This document shows, piece after piece, positions 35,255 to 48,012 of a stretch of DNA of 64,000 bases. Position 1 is the stretch's first letter, and the number at the start of each line of letters is the position of its first letter. The notes under the pieces are model-generated. The model worked only from the letters and a program-made list of their open reading frames with translations, did not search any database and had not been told where the DNA came from. The position numbers and the translations under genes were made by a program. The stretch spans positions 79,906 to 143,905 of the forward strand of contig JBGAKC010000005.1 in NCBI GenBank assembly GCA_044224605.1, read 5' to 3'. Source of the stretch: UBA7672 sp044224605 (GTDB taxonomy: Bacteria; Pseudomonadota; Alphaproteobacteria; Caulobacterales; Hyphomonadaceae).

Positions 35255-36427
35255 TCAGCCGCCCTTGCCCTTGGCAGGCTTGGCCGGCTTCGCCGCCGCC
35301 TTGGCCTTCTCCGCCTCGGCCGCCGCAGCCTTCGCTTCCTGCACGCGCGCGCCGGAAAGGATGCCGTGCATGGCGTAGTTCCCTTCATGGCAGGCGTATT
35401 CGTACATCCGCCCGTTCAGCGCGGCGAACTCGTACTCGCCGCCCCACGGCGCATCCCACAATGTCGGGTCCTCGATCGTGAAGCCGTAATAGAGGCGGTC
35501 GTCGGCCACGCGCTTGAACCGCTCGGTGACCTTGAGGTCCTTCCACGACCCCATGAACTGCTGGGTCTGGGGAATGTTGGTGGTCTCCACCACCAGCGTG
35601 TCGCCCTCCCACCAGCCGATCGAGTCGCCGAAGTAGGGCCGGATACCGTCCGTGCGGTGCTTCGAGTTCAGCCGCACGATGCGCGCGTCATGCACCATCT
35701 CGGTCGCGATCACGATGTTGTCCGGCGACTGCACGATCTGGTAGCTGTTGTTGTAGAACCCGTTCGCGAACATCGGCGGTCCGCCATTGCGGCCGAACGA
35801 GATGATGCAGCGCTCGGTCGCGCGTGATTCCGGATTGTCGAACGAACCGCCCTTCGGCGTCGGGCTCGTTCCCAGCAGCTTCACGAAGCTCGGCGGCTCC
35901 GGCGCGGGCGCGGTCGTCGCGCCAGCCTTGCGTGCGGGCGCCTGTCCGTTCGGCGTGGTGAAGATCGACGAGCGCGGCTGGCCGTTGACCCGCATCACAT
36001 GGTTGCCCGGATCGATCCAGAAGCGGTTGTAGCCGCCCGTCGCACCGCCGCCCGCCAGGTATTCCGGCTTGATATTCTTCGGGATGACGTACTCAGCCGG
36101 CGCATCCTTCGCCGTCGGCGCGTTGCCCTCCTCGATCTCCTGCACCATCTCCTGTTCGAGCTTGGCGACCTCAGCCTCCGTGTAGACGAGGCTCGTCACA
36201 CCCTGCGGACGCGTCATCTTCGTCAGCGTCACATTGGTCCAGAAGCCCTGCAGGTCTGGCTGGCCGATCTTCAGCTTCGGCGCGGTGTAGGCCGGATAGG
36301 GTTTGGTCGGATCATATTTCGGTCCGGCCGTCGCCGCTGCAGGCTTCGCTGCCGGCGTCTGCGCAGACGCAGCCAGCGGCACGACAGACAGGGCGGTTCC
36401 AAGGGCGAGGATCAGAGCGTAGCGCAA
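35255..36427 (-). CDS. Secreted protein of the YACHEGNY family, paralogue C, TTG start
   Basis: A protein of about 390 residues. No ATG fits, but TTG at 36427 has GGAG eight bases upstream and starts a signal peptide (LRYALILALGTALSVVPLAA, read as Met first). Shared signature: PDLQGFWTNVTLTKMTRPQG, YQIVQSPDNIVIATEMVHDA, GDSIGWWEGDTLVVETTNI, ERFKRVADDRLYYGFTIEDP and YEYACHEGNYAMHGILSG. The tail is Ala/Lys-rich (AKAAAEAEKAKAAAKPAKPA). It probably forms an operon with the two membrane-protein genes downstream. Confidence 0.82.
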   Translation of the reverse strand: MRYALILALGTALSVVPLAASAQTPAAKPAAATAGPKYDPTKPYPAYTAPKLKIGQPDLQGFWTNVTLTKMTRPQGVTSLVYTEAEVAKLEQEMVQEIEEGNAPTAKDAPAEYVIPKNIKPEYLAGGGATGGYNRFWIDPGNHVMRVNGQPRSSIFTTPNGQAPARKAGATTAPAPEPPSFVKLLGTSPTPKGGSFDNPESRATERCIISFGRNGGPPMFANGFYNNSYQIVQSPDNIVIATEMVHDARIVRLNSKHRTDGIRPYFGDSIGWWEGDTLVVETTNIPQTQQFMGSWKDLKVTERFKRVADDRLYYGFTIEDPTLWDAPWGGEYEFAALNGRMYEYACHEGNYAMHGILSGARVQEAKAAAAEAEKAKAAAKPAKPAKGKGG

Positions 36428-36576
36428 GTCAAAATCTCCTGCTGCGGGGGACGCGTCTAACTCCCGGAAACCTACGATTATCCACACGCCCACGCAATCA
36501 AGGAGCCCGCTCGTTTCCCCATGCTCCTGCGATTGTTACGTGCTTCCCCTAAGGTCAGGCCACAGACACAATTCTT

Positions 36577-36593
36577 CCCCCGCCAAGCGGGGG
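36577..36593. repeat. Short GC hairpin in the IS remnant region
   Basis: CCCCCGC at 36577-36583 pairs with GCGGGGG at 36587-36593 over a 3-nt loop. A related GCGAAGCGGGGG stretch occurs near 38097-38107, after the NDUFA9-like gene, suggesting small interspersed GC-rich elements. Confidence 0.5.
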
Positions 36594-36647
36594 ATCACTC
36601 GTTCCTTCTCCCGCGTCCGACGCTTCGCGTCGACCCGCAGGACGAAA

Positions 36648-36746
36648 GCCCCCGAAAAACCCGCCAAGGTCGCCATCCTCGCCATCGCCAGAAAGCTCCT
36701 CACCATATTCAACGCCATGCTCCGCGATCAGCGCAATTACGCCTGA
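36648..36746 (+). pseudogene. C-terminal remnant of an IS110-family transposase
   Basis: The frame ends with EKPAKVAILAIARKLLTIF followed by NAMLRDQRNYA and a stop. This is the typical last helix of IS110/IS116/IS902 transposases (compare the intact gene at 62701: AAVAVARKLAVIMHAMLKSG). Everything upstream in the frame is unrelated, so about 90% of the gene is gone. It is too different from the 62701 element to be its recent copy. Confidence 0.7.
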
Positions 36747-37085
36747 AACAAGACAGCTGCTCTGTCTTGATGCTTCGCCGCAATCGTCAACGCTGCGCGT
36801 TGACCCCGCCAGGCTCTGCGTGGTGGAGGGCTCAGTGCGCCTGCCCGAAGTCCTCCACCGCCGCAGGCGAGGGATGTAGATCGGCGCGTCTTCGCGCGGA
36901 CCGCCGTCCCAGCCTGTTCCAAAATCCGCAATCGCCCCGCCTCGGAATGCAGCGTCCGGGATCGCCTCTGCACGCGCAAAACCCACCCGAATCCGCGCGA
37001 TTCCCCCACGCAACCGGCCACATGGACTTCTGCGCTCGATTCTGGTCTATCCGCCCCCTGAACTTGCCTTCTCGAAGAGGTCCAC
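36747..37085. other. Intergenic stretch, no gene seen
   Basis: This 339-bp stretch after the IS remnant has no frame with protein character. It ends with GAAGAGGT, the ribosome site of the NDUFA9-like gene, and must contain its promoter; no boxes were recognised. Confidence 0.5.
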
Positions 37086-38072
37086 ATGGCCGGCAAAATC
37101 GTCACCGTTTTCGGCGGCTCGGGCTTCCTCGGCCGCCATGTCGTCCGCGCCCTCTGCCGCCAGGGCTGGCGCGTCCGCGTCGCTGTTCGCCGTCCGCACC
37201 TTGCCGGTGATGTGAAACTCGCCGGCGATGTCGGCCAGGTCCAGCTCGTCCAGGCCAACGTCCGCAACCGCGCCTCGGTCAAGCGCGCGCTCGAGTATTC
37301 CAACGCCGTGGTCAACCTCGTCGGCGTCATGCCGGAGCGTGGGCCCCAGACCTTCCAGGGCACGCAGGCCCTCGGCGCCGCCAACATCGCCCAGCTCGCC
37401 GCCGAAGCAGGCATCACCAATTTCGTCCATGTCTCCGCCATCGGCGCCGACAAAGACTCCAAATCGAACTACGCCCGTACGAAAGCTGAGGGCGAAGCGG
37501 CCGTGCGCGAGGCCATCCCCTCCGCCGTCATCCTCCGCCCGTCGATCATGTTCGGACCGGAAGATGGTTTCTTCACCCGCTTCGCCGTGATGGCGCGCTT
37601 CACGCCGGTGCTTCCGCTGATCGGCGGCTCGACGAAATTCCAGCCGGTCTATGTGGCCGACGTCGCGCTCGCCATCGCCAACGCGCTGAAGCCGGGCAAC
37701 TCTGGCAAGACGTTCGAGCTCGGCGGACCGCGCACCTACACGATGAAGGAACTGCTGCAGTACATAACGCGCGAGATCGATCGCCCGCGCATGCTGTTGC
37801 CGATCCCCGTCTCGGTGATGGCGCCGATCGGCTACATCGTCGGCGCTCTCTCGAAGCTCAATCCGTTCTTCGGCCCGCCGATCACGGGCGACCAGGTCCA
37901 GCTCTTCAAGGTGGACAATGTCGTCTCGCCCGGCGCCGGCACGCTGGCCGACCTCGGCGTCACAAATCTGGAATCGGTCGAATCGATCGTCCCGACCTAT
38001 CTCTGGCGCCACCGTCCCCACGGCCAGTTCCAGCCGCCCCACGTCGACGAAGCCTCCCGGGTGGACGCCTGA
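37086..38072 (+). CDS. NAD(P)-binding SDR, complex I NDUFA9-subunit family
   Basis: A 328-residue atypical SDR. VTVFGGSGFLGRHVVRALCR is the N-terminal Rossmann loop, VNLVGVMPERG and FVHVSAIGADKDSKSNYART (with the Y-x-x-x-K-like YARTKAEGE) are the active-site region. The family includes NDUFA9, an accessory subunit of complex I, and bacterial homologues tied to respiratory assembly. The last third (YITREIDRPRMLLPIPVSVM) binds the substrate in relatives. Direct role here unproven. Confidence 0.9.
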   Translation: MAGKIVTVFGGSGFLGRHVVRALCRQGWRVRVAVRRPHLAGDVKLAGDVGQVQLVQANVRNRASVKRALEYSNAVVNLVGVMPERGPQTFQGTQALGAANIAQLAAEAGITNFVHVSAIGADKDSKSNYARTKAEGEAAVREAIPSAVILRPSIMFGPEDGFFTRFAVMARFTPVLPLIGGSTKFQPVYVADVALAIANALKPGNSGKTFELGGPRTYTMKELLQYITREIDRPRMLLPIPVSVMAPIGYIVGALSKLNPFFGPPITGDQVQLFKVDNVVSPGAGTLADLGVTNLESVESIVPTYLWRHRPHGQFQPPHVDEASRVDA

Positions 38073-38208
38073 CCCCTGGCATTACGCTTCCGCTGCGAAG
38101 CGGGGGAAGCGCCCCGAAGCGGGATGGGGGCGAGTTCCGAGGGGATTGCCGGATGTCGCTCCCTGCGGCAGCTTTCCATTTCAGGGTGGGGCTGAGGGGA
38201 TCGGGACA

Positions 38209-38535
38209 ATGGAAAAACTGGCAATCATCTACGCCGGGGTGAATCTCGGCTCGATGGCGATCTGGCTGTTGATCGCAACCGTCGCGGGCTTCGGCGCGCG
38301 CAATATCGTCCGGGGCAAGAAGATCCTCGGCCTCTGGGGCGACGCCGCCGTCGGCCTGCTCGGCGTCTTCCTGATCGGCACGATCTTGAACTTTACAACC
38401 TTCTCGCTGACCAGCTTCATCGCCAGCTTCGATCTCGGCGCGCTGAACCAGGTCACCTATTGGGTCGATGTCGCCGTGGTCTCGTTCCTCGGCGCCCTCG
38501 TGATCCGAGGCGTGCTCCGGCCCATCACGGGCTAG
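38209..38535 (+). CDS. Small membrane protein, GlsB/YeaQ/YmgE-like
   Basis: A 108-residue protein with three membrane helices: IIYAGVNLGSMAIWLLIATV, LWGDAAVGLLGVFLIGTILN and YWVDVAVVSFLGALVIRGVL. The ARNIVRGKKILGLWGDAAVG segment fits the transglycosylase-associated (GlsB/YeaQ) family, normally 80-100 residues and often stress-linked. The gene ends in a 4-bp overlap with the convergent amj gene. Confidence 0.7.
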   Translation: MEKLAIIYAGVNLGSMAIWLLIATVAGFGARNIVRGKKILGLWGDAAVGLLGVFLIGTILNFTTFSLTSFIASFDLGALNQVTYWVDVAVVSFLGALVIRGVLRPITG

Positions 38536-39332
38536 ATAAACCGCGCGATCTCCGCGATCAGCATCGCCGCCGGCACCAGCAGCAGCTGGGCCAGCGCGGT
38601 CCCGACAATGCGGCTCCCCGCCAGCCACACCACGGCGCGCCGGAACTGCCCTTCACTGATCCGCCCCTCAACGACGTCATCGGTCATCACCGACAACTGC
38701 GGATCGATCAGCACGAACAGCAGGATCGTCGCGACCCCGTTGATCACCGCCGACAGCGAGAGCGCCGTCACCCGGAACTCAGGGGCGATGAAGCCAGCAT
38801 AGAGCGACGCGAAAACACCGACCGTCAGGAACGCCTGCGCCGCCACGTTGAGGATGATCACGTTCAATGAGACGACCGATTTCTCCTTGAACCCCTTCAC
38901 ATGCTCGACCGACGGCACGGTAACGGACGTCTTGAGATAGTTGAGTCCGCCCCGCGCGAACGCATGCATGATCAGCTTCGGGATAGAGCGGTTCGCATGG
39001 AAATGCATGATTGCCCGCGTGAACAGGCGCTGCACCGTCGGCACGAGCATCGTGCCCACAATGGCTGCAAGGGTCGCCGAGAACATCAGGATCTGGAAAT
39101 CCCAGAACAGCGCGCCGCCATCGTGGAGCAGGTTCAGTTCGATCCGCTTCGACAGGAACGGCCCCTGGAACGAGTTCGCAGCCCGCGACACCAGCACCAG
39201 AACGTTGAACAGCGCGAATGAAACCGCGATCTTCCGCGTCCGCACCCCGGCGATGCGGGCCGCGTAGGCCAGCGCGCCGATCAGGTAGATCACGAAGGTC
39301 AGGCCGCAGAGAACAAGCAGCTGGACGTCCAT
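38532..39332 (-). CDS. amj: Lipid II flippase Amj-family membrane protein
   Basis: A 266-residue protein with about six membrane helices (LLVLCGLTFVIYLIGALAYA at the start, LNVIILNVAAQAFLTVGVFA in the middle, GTALAQLLLVPAAMLIAEIA at the end). RIAGVRTRKIAVSFALFNVL and LVSRAANSFQGPFL match the Amj (DUF2837) type, which flips the lipid-linked peptidoglycan precursor as an alternative to MurJ. Its direct neighbour uppP recycles the same undecaprenyl carrier, which supports the call. The two genes are 25 bp apart on one strand. Confidence 0.85.
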   Translation of the reverse strand: MDVQLLVLCGLTFVIYLIGALAYAARIAGVRTRKIAVSFALFNVLVLVSRAANSFQGPFLSKRIELNLLHDGGALFWDFQILMFSATLAAIVGTMLVPTVQRLFTRAIMHFHANRSIPKLIMHAFARGGLNYLKTSVTVPSVEHVKGFKEKSVVSLNVIILNVAAQAFLTVGVFASLYAGFIAPEFRVTALSLSAVINGVATILLFVLIDPQLSVMTDDVVEGRISEGQFRRAVVWLAGSRIVGTALAQLLLVPAAMLIAEIARFI

Positions 39333-39357
39333 CTCAGTCGTCCTTCTATCTCATCAA

Positions 39358-40176
39358 TCAGCCATGCAGGACGCCGGCATAGATCGCAGCAAGCCCGGCC
39401 CCGCCCACCAGGATCCGCCACCATCCGAACAGCCCGAAGCCTCGTTTCTGCACGAAGTCGAGCATCAGCTTCACGACGATCAGGCCGAACACGAACGAGG
39501 CCGCAAATCCTACGGCGATGATGCCGAGATTGTCCCCCGTCAGGAAGTCACGGCTCTCCCATATGTCGAGGACGAACGCCCCCACCATGATCGGGATCGC
39601 AAGAAAGAACGAAAACTCCGCCGCCGCCCGCTTGTTCACCTTGAGCAACATCGACCCGACGATCGTGGAGCCCGAGCGCGACACGCCCGGAAGGATCGAC
39701 AACACCTGGAACACCCCAATGATCGCTGCCTTGTACAAGGGCAGATTCATCGCCGTGTTCTCGCTCGGCGCCGGCGCGATGCGATCGATGACCAGCAGCA
39801 CGACGCCGCCGATCACCAGCGACCAGCAGATCAGGGTGAGGCTCGTGAACAGATCCTGCTTGATGTAGTCATGAAGGAGGAAGCCCGCTGCGAATGCGGG
39901 AATGCAAGCGATGATCACCGACAGGGCAAACCGCCGCGACCCCGCCTCGGTCGGCAGGGTAACCAGCACATGCCACAGCCGTCCGAAGTAGAGCGCCACG
40001 ACTGCGAGAATCGCGCCCAGCTGGATCACCACCGTAAACGTCGTCCAGAACGGCGAAGTCAGGCCAAGCGCGGTCTGCGTTAGCAGCAGATGGCCTGTTG
40101 AGGAAACGGGAACGAACTCGGTCAGGCCTTCGACCAGGCCGAGAAGAATCGCCTGCAGGATGGTTGTGGGGTCCAT
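39358..40176 (-). CDS. uppP: Undecaprenyl-diphosphatase
   Basis: A 272-residue integral membrane enzyme that dephosphorylates undecaprenyl pyrophosphate so the carrier can be reused in wall synthesis; high copy gives bacitracin resistance. Signatures: EGLTEFVPVSSTGHLLL near residue 15 and PGVSRSGSTIVGSML near 163. Seven to eight helices follow the family pattern. Full length. Upstream of amj and probably co-transcribed. Confidence 0.96.
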   Translation of the reverse strand: MDPTTILQAILLGLVEGLTEFVPVSSTGHLLLTQTALGLTSPFWTTFTVVIQLGAILAVVALYFGRLWHVLVTLPTEAGSRRFALSVIIACIPAFAAGFLLHDYIKQDLFTSLTLICWSLVIGGVVLLVIDRIAPAPSENTAMNLPLYKAAIIGVFQVLSILPGVSRSGSTIVGSMLLKVNKRAAAEFSFFLAIPIMVGAFVLDIWESRDFLTGDNLGIIAVGFAASFVFGLIVVKLMLDFVQKRGFGLFGWWRILVGGAGLAAIYAGVLHG

Positions 40177-40425
40177 GCGCTCCGCCGGGTCAGGGTGATC
40201 ACGAGTTCGGGAATCTCTCGCTCTTTTATGGTGGAGGATGGGTTACCTGCGCTATTGGTATAATTTGGTACTTATATACGCCCAAGAGCCGAGCAGGCTG
40301 GTCGCTCATCGGTCATCAGAGCAATATTATTATCCCATATGGTATCCATCTAGGGATTTTTCGATTGCATCCCTGTTTCCGGCTCGTATTGAAACGGCTC
40401 GCGGTCAATCCGGTCGGGTGCTCCC
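40177..40425. promoter_or_regulatory. AT-rich uppP/gltD divergent promoter region
   Basis: This 249-bp stretch is unusually AT-rich for the window (40250-40360). TATAAT at 40259-40264 within GGTATAATTTGGTAC is a good -10 candidate for the + strand gltD operon, though the -35 position (GGATGG) is poor. The remaining 160 bp form a long leader to gltD, which could host regulation by nitrogen regulators. No riboswitch was recognised. Confidence 0.45.
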
Positions 40426-41877
40426 ATGGCGCAACAGCGCATGCTCTCTTTTGTCTCGGTCGAGCAGGAAACGCCTGAAAAGCGTGACGCCTCCGAGCGC
40501 CGCGGCGACTTCCACGAGATCTATGCTGACTACATCTCGGCCAAGGCCAACGAGCAGGCCTCGCGCTGCAGCCAGTGCGGGATTCCGTTCTGCCAGACCC
40601 ACTGCCCGCTCGGGAACAACATCCCCGACTGGCTGATGCTCACGGCCACGGGCCGTCTTGAAGAAGCCTATGAACTCTCCTCAGCCACCTCGAACATGCC
40701 GGAAGTCTGCGGCCGTATCTGCCCGCAGGACCGCCTGTGCGAAGGCGGCTGCGTGATCGAACAGTCCGGCCACGGCACGGTGACAATCGGCGCCGTCGAG
40801 AAATACATCACTGACACCGCCTGGGAAAAAGGCTGGGTCCGCGCCATCAAGCCCGCGCGCGAAATCGACCAGTCGATCGGCATCATCGGCGCCGGGCCTG
40901 CCGGCCTTTCCGCCGCCGACCAGCTGCGCAGCGCCGGCTACAAGGTCACCGTCTACGATCGCCACGACCGCGCCGGCGGCCTGCTGATCTACGGCATCCC
41001 CAATTTCAAGCTGGAAAAAGAGATCGTCGAGCGCCGCACCAAACGCCTCCAGCAGGGCGGCGTGAAGTTCAGGCTCGGCGTCGATGTCGGCAAGGACATC
41101 TCGTTCGCGGAGCTGCGCTCGAAGCACGATGCAATTCTCGTTGCGACCGGCGTCTACAAATCCAAGGAACTCGGAACGCCCGGCAGTGAAGCGAAAGGCG
41201 TCCATCAGGCGCTCGACTACCTCATCACCGCCAATAAGGTCGGGCTCGGCGAAGACCTCGCCGACTATTCCAACGGCAAGCTCAACGCCGAGAAGAAGAA
41301 CGTCGTCGTCATCGGCGGCGGCGACACCGCGATGGACTGCGTGCGCACGGCCATCCGCCAGGGCGCCAAATCCGTCACCTGCCTCTATCGCCGCGACCGC
41401 GCCAACATGCCCGGCTCGCAACGCGAAGTCGCCAATGCCGAGGAAGAAGGCGTGGTGTTCGACTGGCTTGCCGCGCCCGTCTGCGTGCAGGAGAAGAAAG
41501 GCGGCGGCGCGAAAGCCGTGCGCGCCATCCGCATGCGCCTTGGCCCCGCCGACGCCTCGGGCCGCCAGGCCCCGGAGGAAATTCCGGCGTCCGACTACGA
41601 CCTCAAGGCCGACATGGTGATCAAGGCGCTGGGCTTCGATCCGGAAGACCTGCCGAAGCTGTTCTCCGAAAGCGCCCTCAGCGTGAACCGCTGGGGCGGC
41701 GTGAAGATCGACTACAAGTCGATGATGACATCGGTGGACGGCGTCTTCGCGGCCGGGGACATCGTGCGCGGCGCCTCGCTGGTTGTGTGGGCGATCAAGG
41801 AAGGCCGCGACGCGGCAGCTTCGATCGATATGTATCTCCGTGCGAAGGCGACTGCCTCGCGCGTAGCGGCGGAGTAG
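40426..41877 (+). CDS. gltD: Glutamate synthase small subunit
   Basis: A 483-residue FAD/NADPH-binding beta subunit of GOGAT; it passes electrons from NADPH to the large subunit. An N-terminal Cys-rich Fe-S region (SRCSQCGIPFCQTHCPLGNN, and CGRICPQDRLCEGGC) is followed by IGIIGAGPAGLSAADQLRSA (FAD) and VVVIGGGDTAMDCVRTAIRQ (NADPH). First gene of the gltD - DUF6614 - gltB operon, with gaps of 4 and -1 bp. Confidence 0.96.
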   Translation: MAQQRMLSFVSVEQETPEKRDASERRGDFHEIYADYISAKANEQASRCSQCGIPFCQTHCPLGNNIPDWLMLTATGRLEEAYELSSATSNMPEVCGRICPQDRLCEGGCVIEQSGHGTVTIGAVEKYITDTAWEKGWVRAIKPAREIDQSIGIIGAGPAGLSAADQLRSAGYKVTVYDRHDRAGGLLIYGIPNFKLEKEIVERRTKRLQQGGVKFRLGVDVGKDISFAELRSKHDAILVATGVYKSKELGTPGSEAKGVHQALDYLITANKVGLGEDLADYSNGKLNAEKKNVVVIGGGDTAMDCVRTAIRQGAKSVTCLYRRDRANMPGSQREVANAEEEGVVFDWLAAPVCVQEKKGGGAKAVRAIRMRLGPADASGRQAPEEIPASDYDLKADMVIKALGFDPEDLPKLFSESALSVNRWGGVKIDYKSMMTSVDGVFAAGDIVRGASLVVWAIKEGRDAAASIDMYLRAKATASRVAAE

Positions 41878-41881
41878 CGCC

Positions 41882-42231
41882 ATGGATGTCTACCAGATCT
41901 CCTGCGACCTGAAGCCCGGCGTCCGCGACCACCAGTTCGTCGCCGCGCTCGAGGCGTATCTCGGCGCGCTCAAGTCGAGCGGCAAGATCGAAGGCTGGCG
42001 CCTGCTGCGCCGCAAGCTCGGCCTCGGCATGGTCGCACTGGGCGAGTTCCAGATCCTGATCGAGACGCGCGATCTCGCTCAGCTCGATGCTGCCTTCACC
42101 GCCGTCTCGACCCGCAACGAGCCGGTCGAAGGCGCCCACCACGGCGTCAATTCGCTCGTCGTGAATTTCCAGGCCGCACTCTACCGCGATTTCCCCGATG
42201 CCCACCGCCAGCATGGCGAGGAGCGTTTCTG

Positions 42232-42232
<1 letters not shown>
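41882..42232 (+). CDS. DUF6614-type small protein within the gltDB operon
   Basis: A 116-residue soluble protein: MDVYQISCDLKPGVRDHQFV, GWRLLRRKLGLGMVALGEFQ, ILIETRDLAQLDAAFTAVST and HHGVNSLVVNFQAALYRDFP. This fits the ferredoxin-like alphaproteobacterial family I recall as DUF6614. It starts 4 bp after gltD, and its stop shares bases with the gltB start (TGATG), so it is translated with both. Its role in glutamate synthesis is unknown; a regulator or assembly factor is possible. Confidence 0.78.
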
Positions 42233-46785
<4,553 letters not shown>

Positions 46786-46794
46786 GCGCCCTAC

Positions 46795-47115
46795 TCAGTC
46801 CTTCTGCTTCGACCAGGGGGACTTGATCGTATAGCCGCCCTCGGCCGCCGGATCCGGAGTGACGCTCTGCACCGAGAAGCTTTCGGAGCCCTGGATGCTG
46901 ACGCCGGCGATCTGTTTCGGCGGTACGATCTGGAAGCCCAGAGCGTTGAACAGCGCGATGAAGCCGACGAAGGAGAGGATCGTGGTGACGATGATCTGCG
47001 CCAGCACGCGCGTGATCAGCCCCCTGAAGAAGAATGCAGCGCCCAGCGCCGCTATCGCGCTGCCGCCAAGTCCGGCCATGCCGGCCACCGTCGCAAGATC
47101 CAGATCCAGTCCCAT
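46795..47115 (-). CDS. Hypothetical membrane protein, 106 residues
   Basis: Two hydrophobic segments (VAGMAGLGGSAIAALGAAFF and LAQIIVTTILSFVGFIALFN) followed by a polar C-terminal domain of about 45 residues with strand-like text (GVSIQGSESFSVQSVTPDPA). No family recognised. It converges on gltB, 9 bp between stops. Confidence 0.65.
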   Translation of the reverse strand: MGLDLDLATVAGMAGLGGSAIAALGAAFFFRGLITRVLAQIIVTTILSFVGFIALFNALGFQIVPPKQIAGVSIQGSESFSVQSVTPDPAAEGGYTIKSPWSKQKD

Positions 47116-47206
47116 GCTGTCCTCCCTTTCGGCGGTTCCATTTCAGGCGCGCCGGACCGATAAGCGGGAAAGACTAATCCAACATCACCCCCGAAGGAAA
47201 TGACCC

Positions 47207-47323
47207 ATGCCGACCTACCACGGGTCCTGCCACCGCGGCGCTTTCCGCTCCGACAATCATCGTCCGGCTGTATTTTCGCCTCATCGCAATCGCTCCACAT
47301 TCCTCGCCTCAGGGTACGTGTAG
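47207..47323 (+). pseudogene. N-terminal remnant of a GFA (CENP-V-like) family gene
   Basis: After AAGGA the ATG at 47207 encodes MPTYHGSCHRGAF, which closely matches the usual GFA-family start (MPTYHGSCHCGAV). The expected zinc Cys is Arg here, and similarity ends after about 15 residues before a stop at 47321-47323. GFA proteins are about 130 residues, so this is a decayed 5' end. The rest of the 47116-47476 stretch has no gene. Confidence 0.6.
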
Positions 47324-47425
47324 CGCTGACCGATTGAACTCACCAACAATGATGGCCCTCAGGACTTGCCCTTGGCTTGGTCTCGGCTCCGCCGCTTGAG
47401 GTCGGTTCTCGCCTTTGATTTCGGG

Positions 47426-47441
47426 GATGCAGCGAGTGTTT
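47426..47441 (+). repeat. 16-bp sequence shared with 31805-31820
   Basis: GATGCAGCGAGTGTTT occurs identically at 31805-31820, just past the seven-module gene, and here between two gene remnants. Both are in non-coding accessory DNA, and TTTCGGGGATGCAGCG and TTCGCGATGCAGCG precede it in similar ways. It may be the core of a dispersed element. Confidence 0.5.
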
Positions 47442-47476
47442 AGAGGCCGGCCGAGTACGACGAACCCGTCGCACCT

Positions 47477-47824
47477 TCATCGCAGCAATCGCATCCCCAG
47501 TGACGAGGCGGCCTTTTGATCAAAGGTCACAGTTTCAACGGGCCCTGCAAGAGATGCCGTCTCAGCAATCAGGGCATCGGCGAACTCGGCAGACTTTGAG
47601 GATTGAAAAATGCCAAGCGCCCGATAGGCGGCGCTTGAGTTCTCCACGACGAGATCAGCCGAACGGAACAACCCTTCCACCGCGTGAGCGATGTCTTCGC
47701 GGGAGGACTTATAGGCGCGGGATAGCACCCAGGGGATTTCGGCGAGCACGAGGGAGTTCACAAAGCCTGGCTGCTCCCGGCTGGAAAGCGCTGTCTTTTC
47801 ACAGCGCACGCCGAGCAGCGTCAT
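47477..47824 (-). pseudogene. VapC-like PIN-domain toxin, N-terminally truncated
   Basis: The frame encodes QPGFVNSLVLAEIPWVLSRA, SREDIAHAVEGLFRSADLVV, SAEFADALIAETASL and VETVTFDQKAASSLGMRLLR, the middle and end of a VapC-type PIN RNase, with acidic residues in SAEFADALI and TFDQKAA. The first ~25 residues with the catalytic Asp (usual DTNVLVRY) are absent; the frame instead starts MTLLGVRCEKTAL. No antitoxin gene lies next to it. Probably dead. Confidence 0.75.
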
Positions 47825-48012
47825 TGGCAATGTTCCGCAGCATGCATCTCCCCGCTAAATCGACCCGAATCCGCTGTTCCTGGGCTCGTCTGGTCGAGGC
47901 CCAATGGGATCGTGCGTTCCGTTGGGAATTCGGTTCGTCAAGGCTGCGCGCCGAGCGCGCCATGTGCTTCGATCTATTGTTGTTGTGCTTTCGGTGAGCA
48001 ATCGCGTCCCGA

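Noticed and set aside
47824..48012. Missing N-terminus or antitoxin for the PIN-domain remnant
   Set aside because: All three minus-strand frames upstream were read; none encodes a DTN-type PIN start or an AbrB/RHH-like antitoxin.
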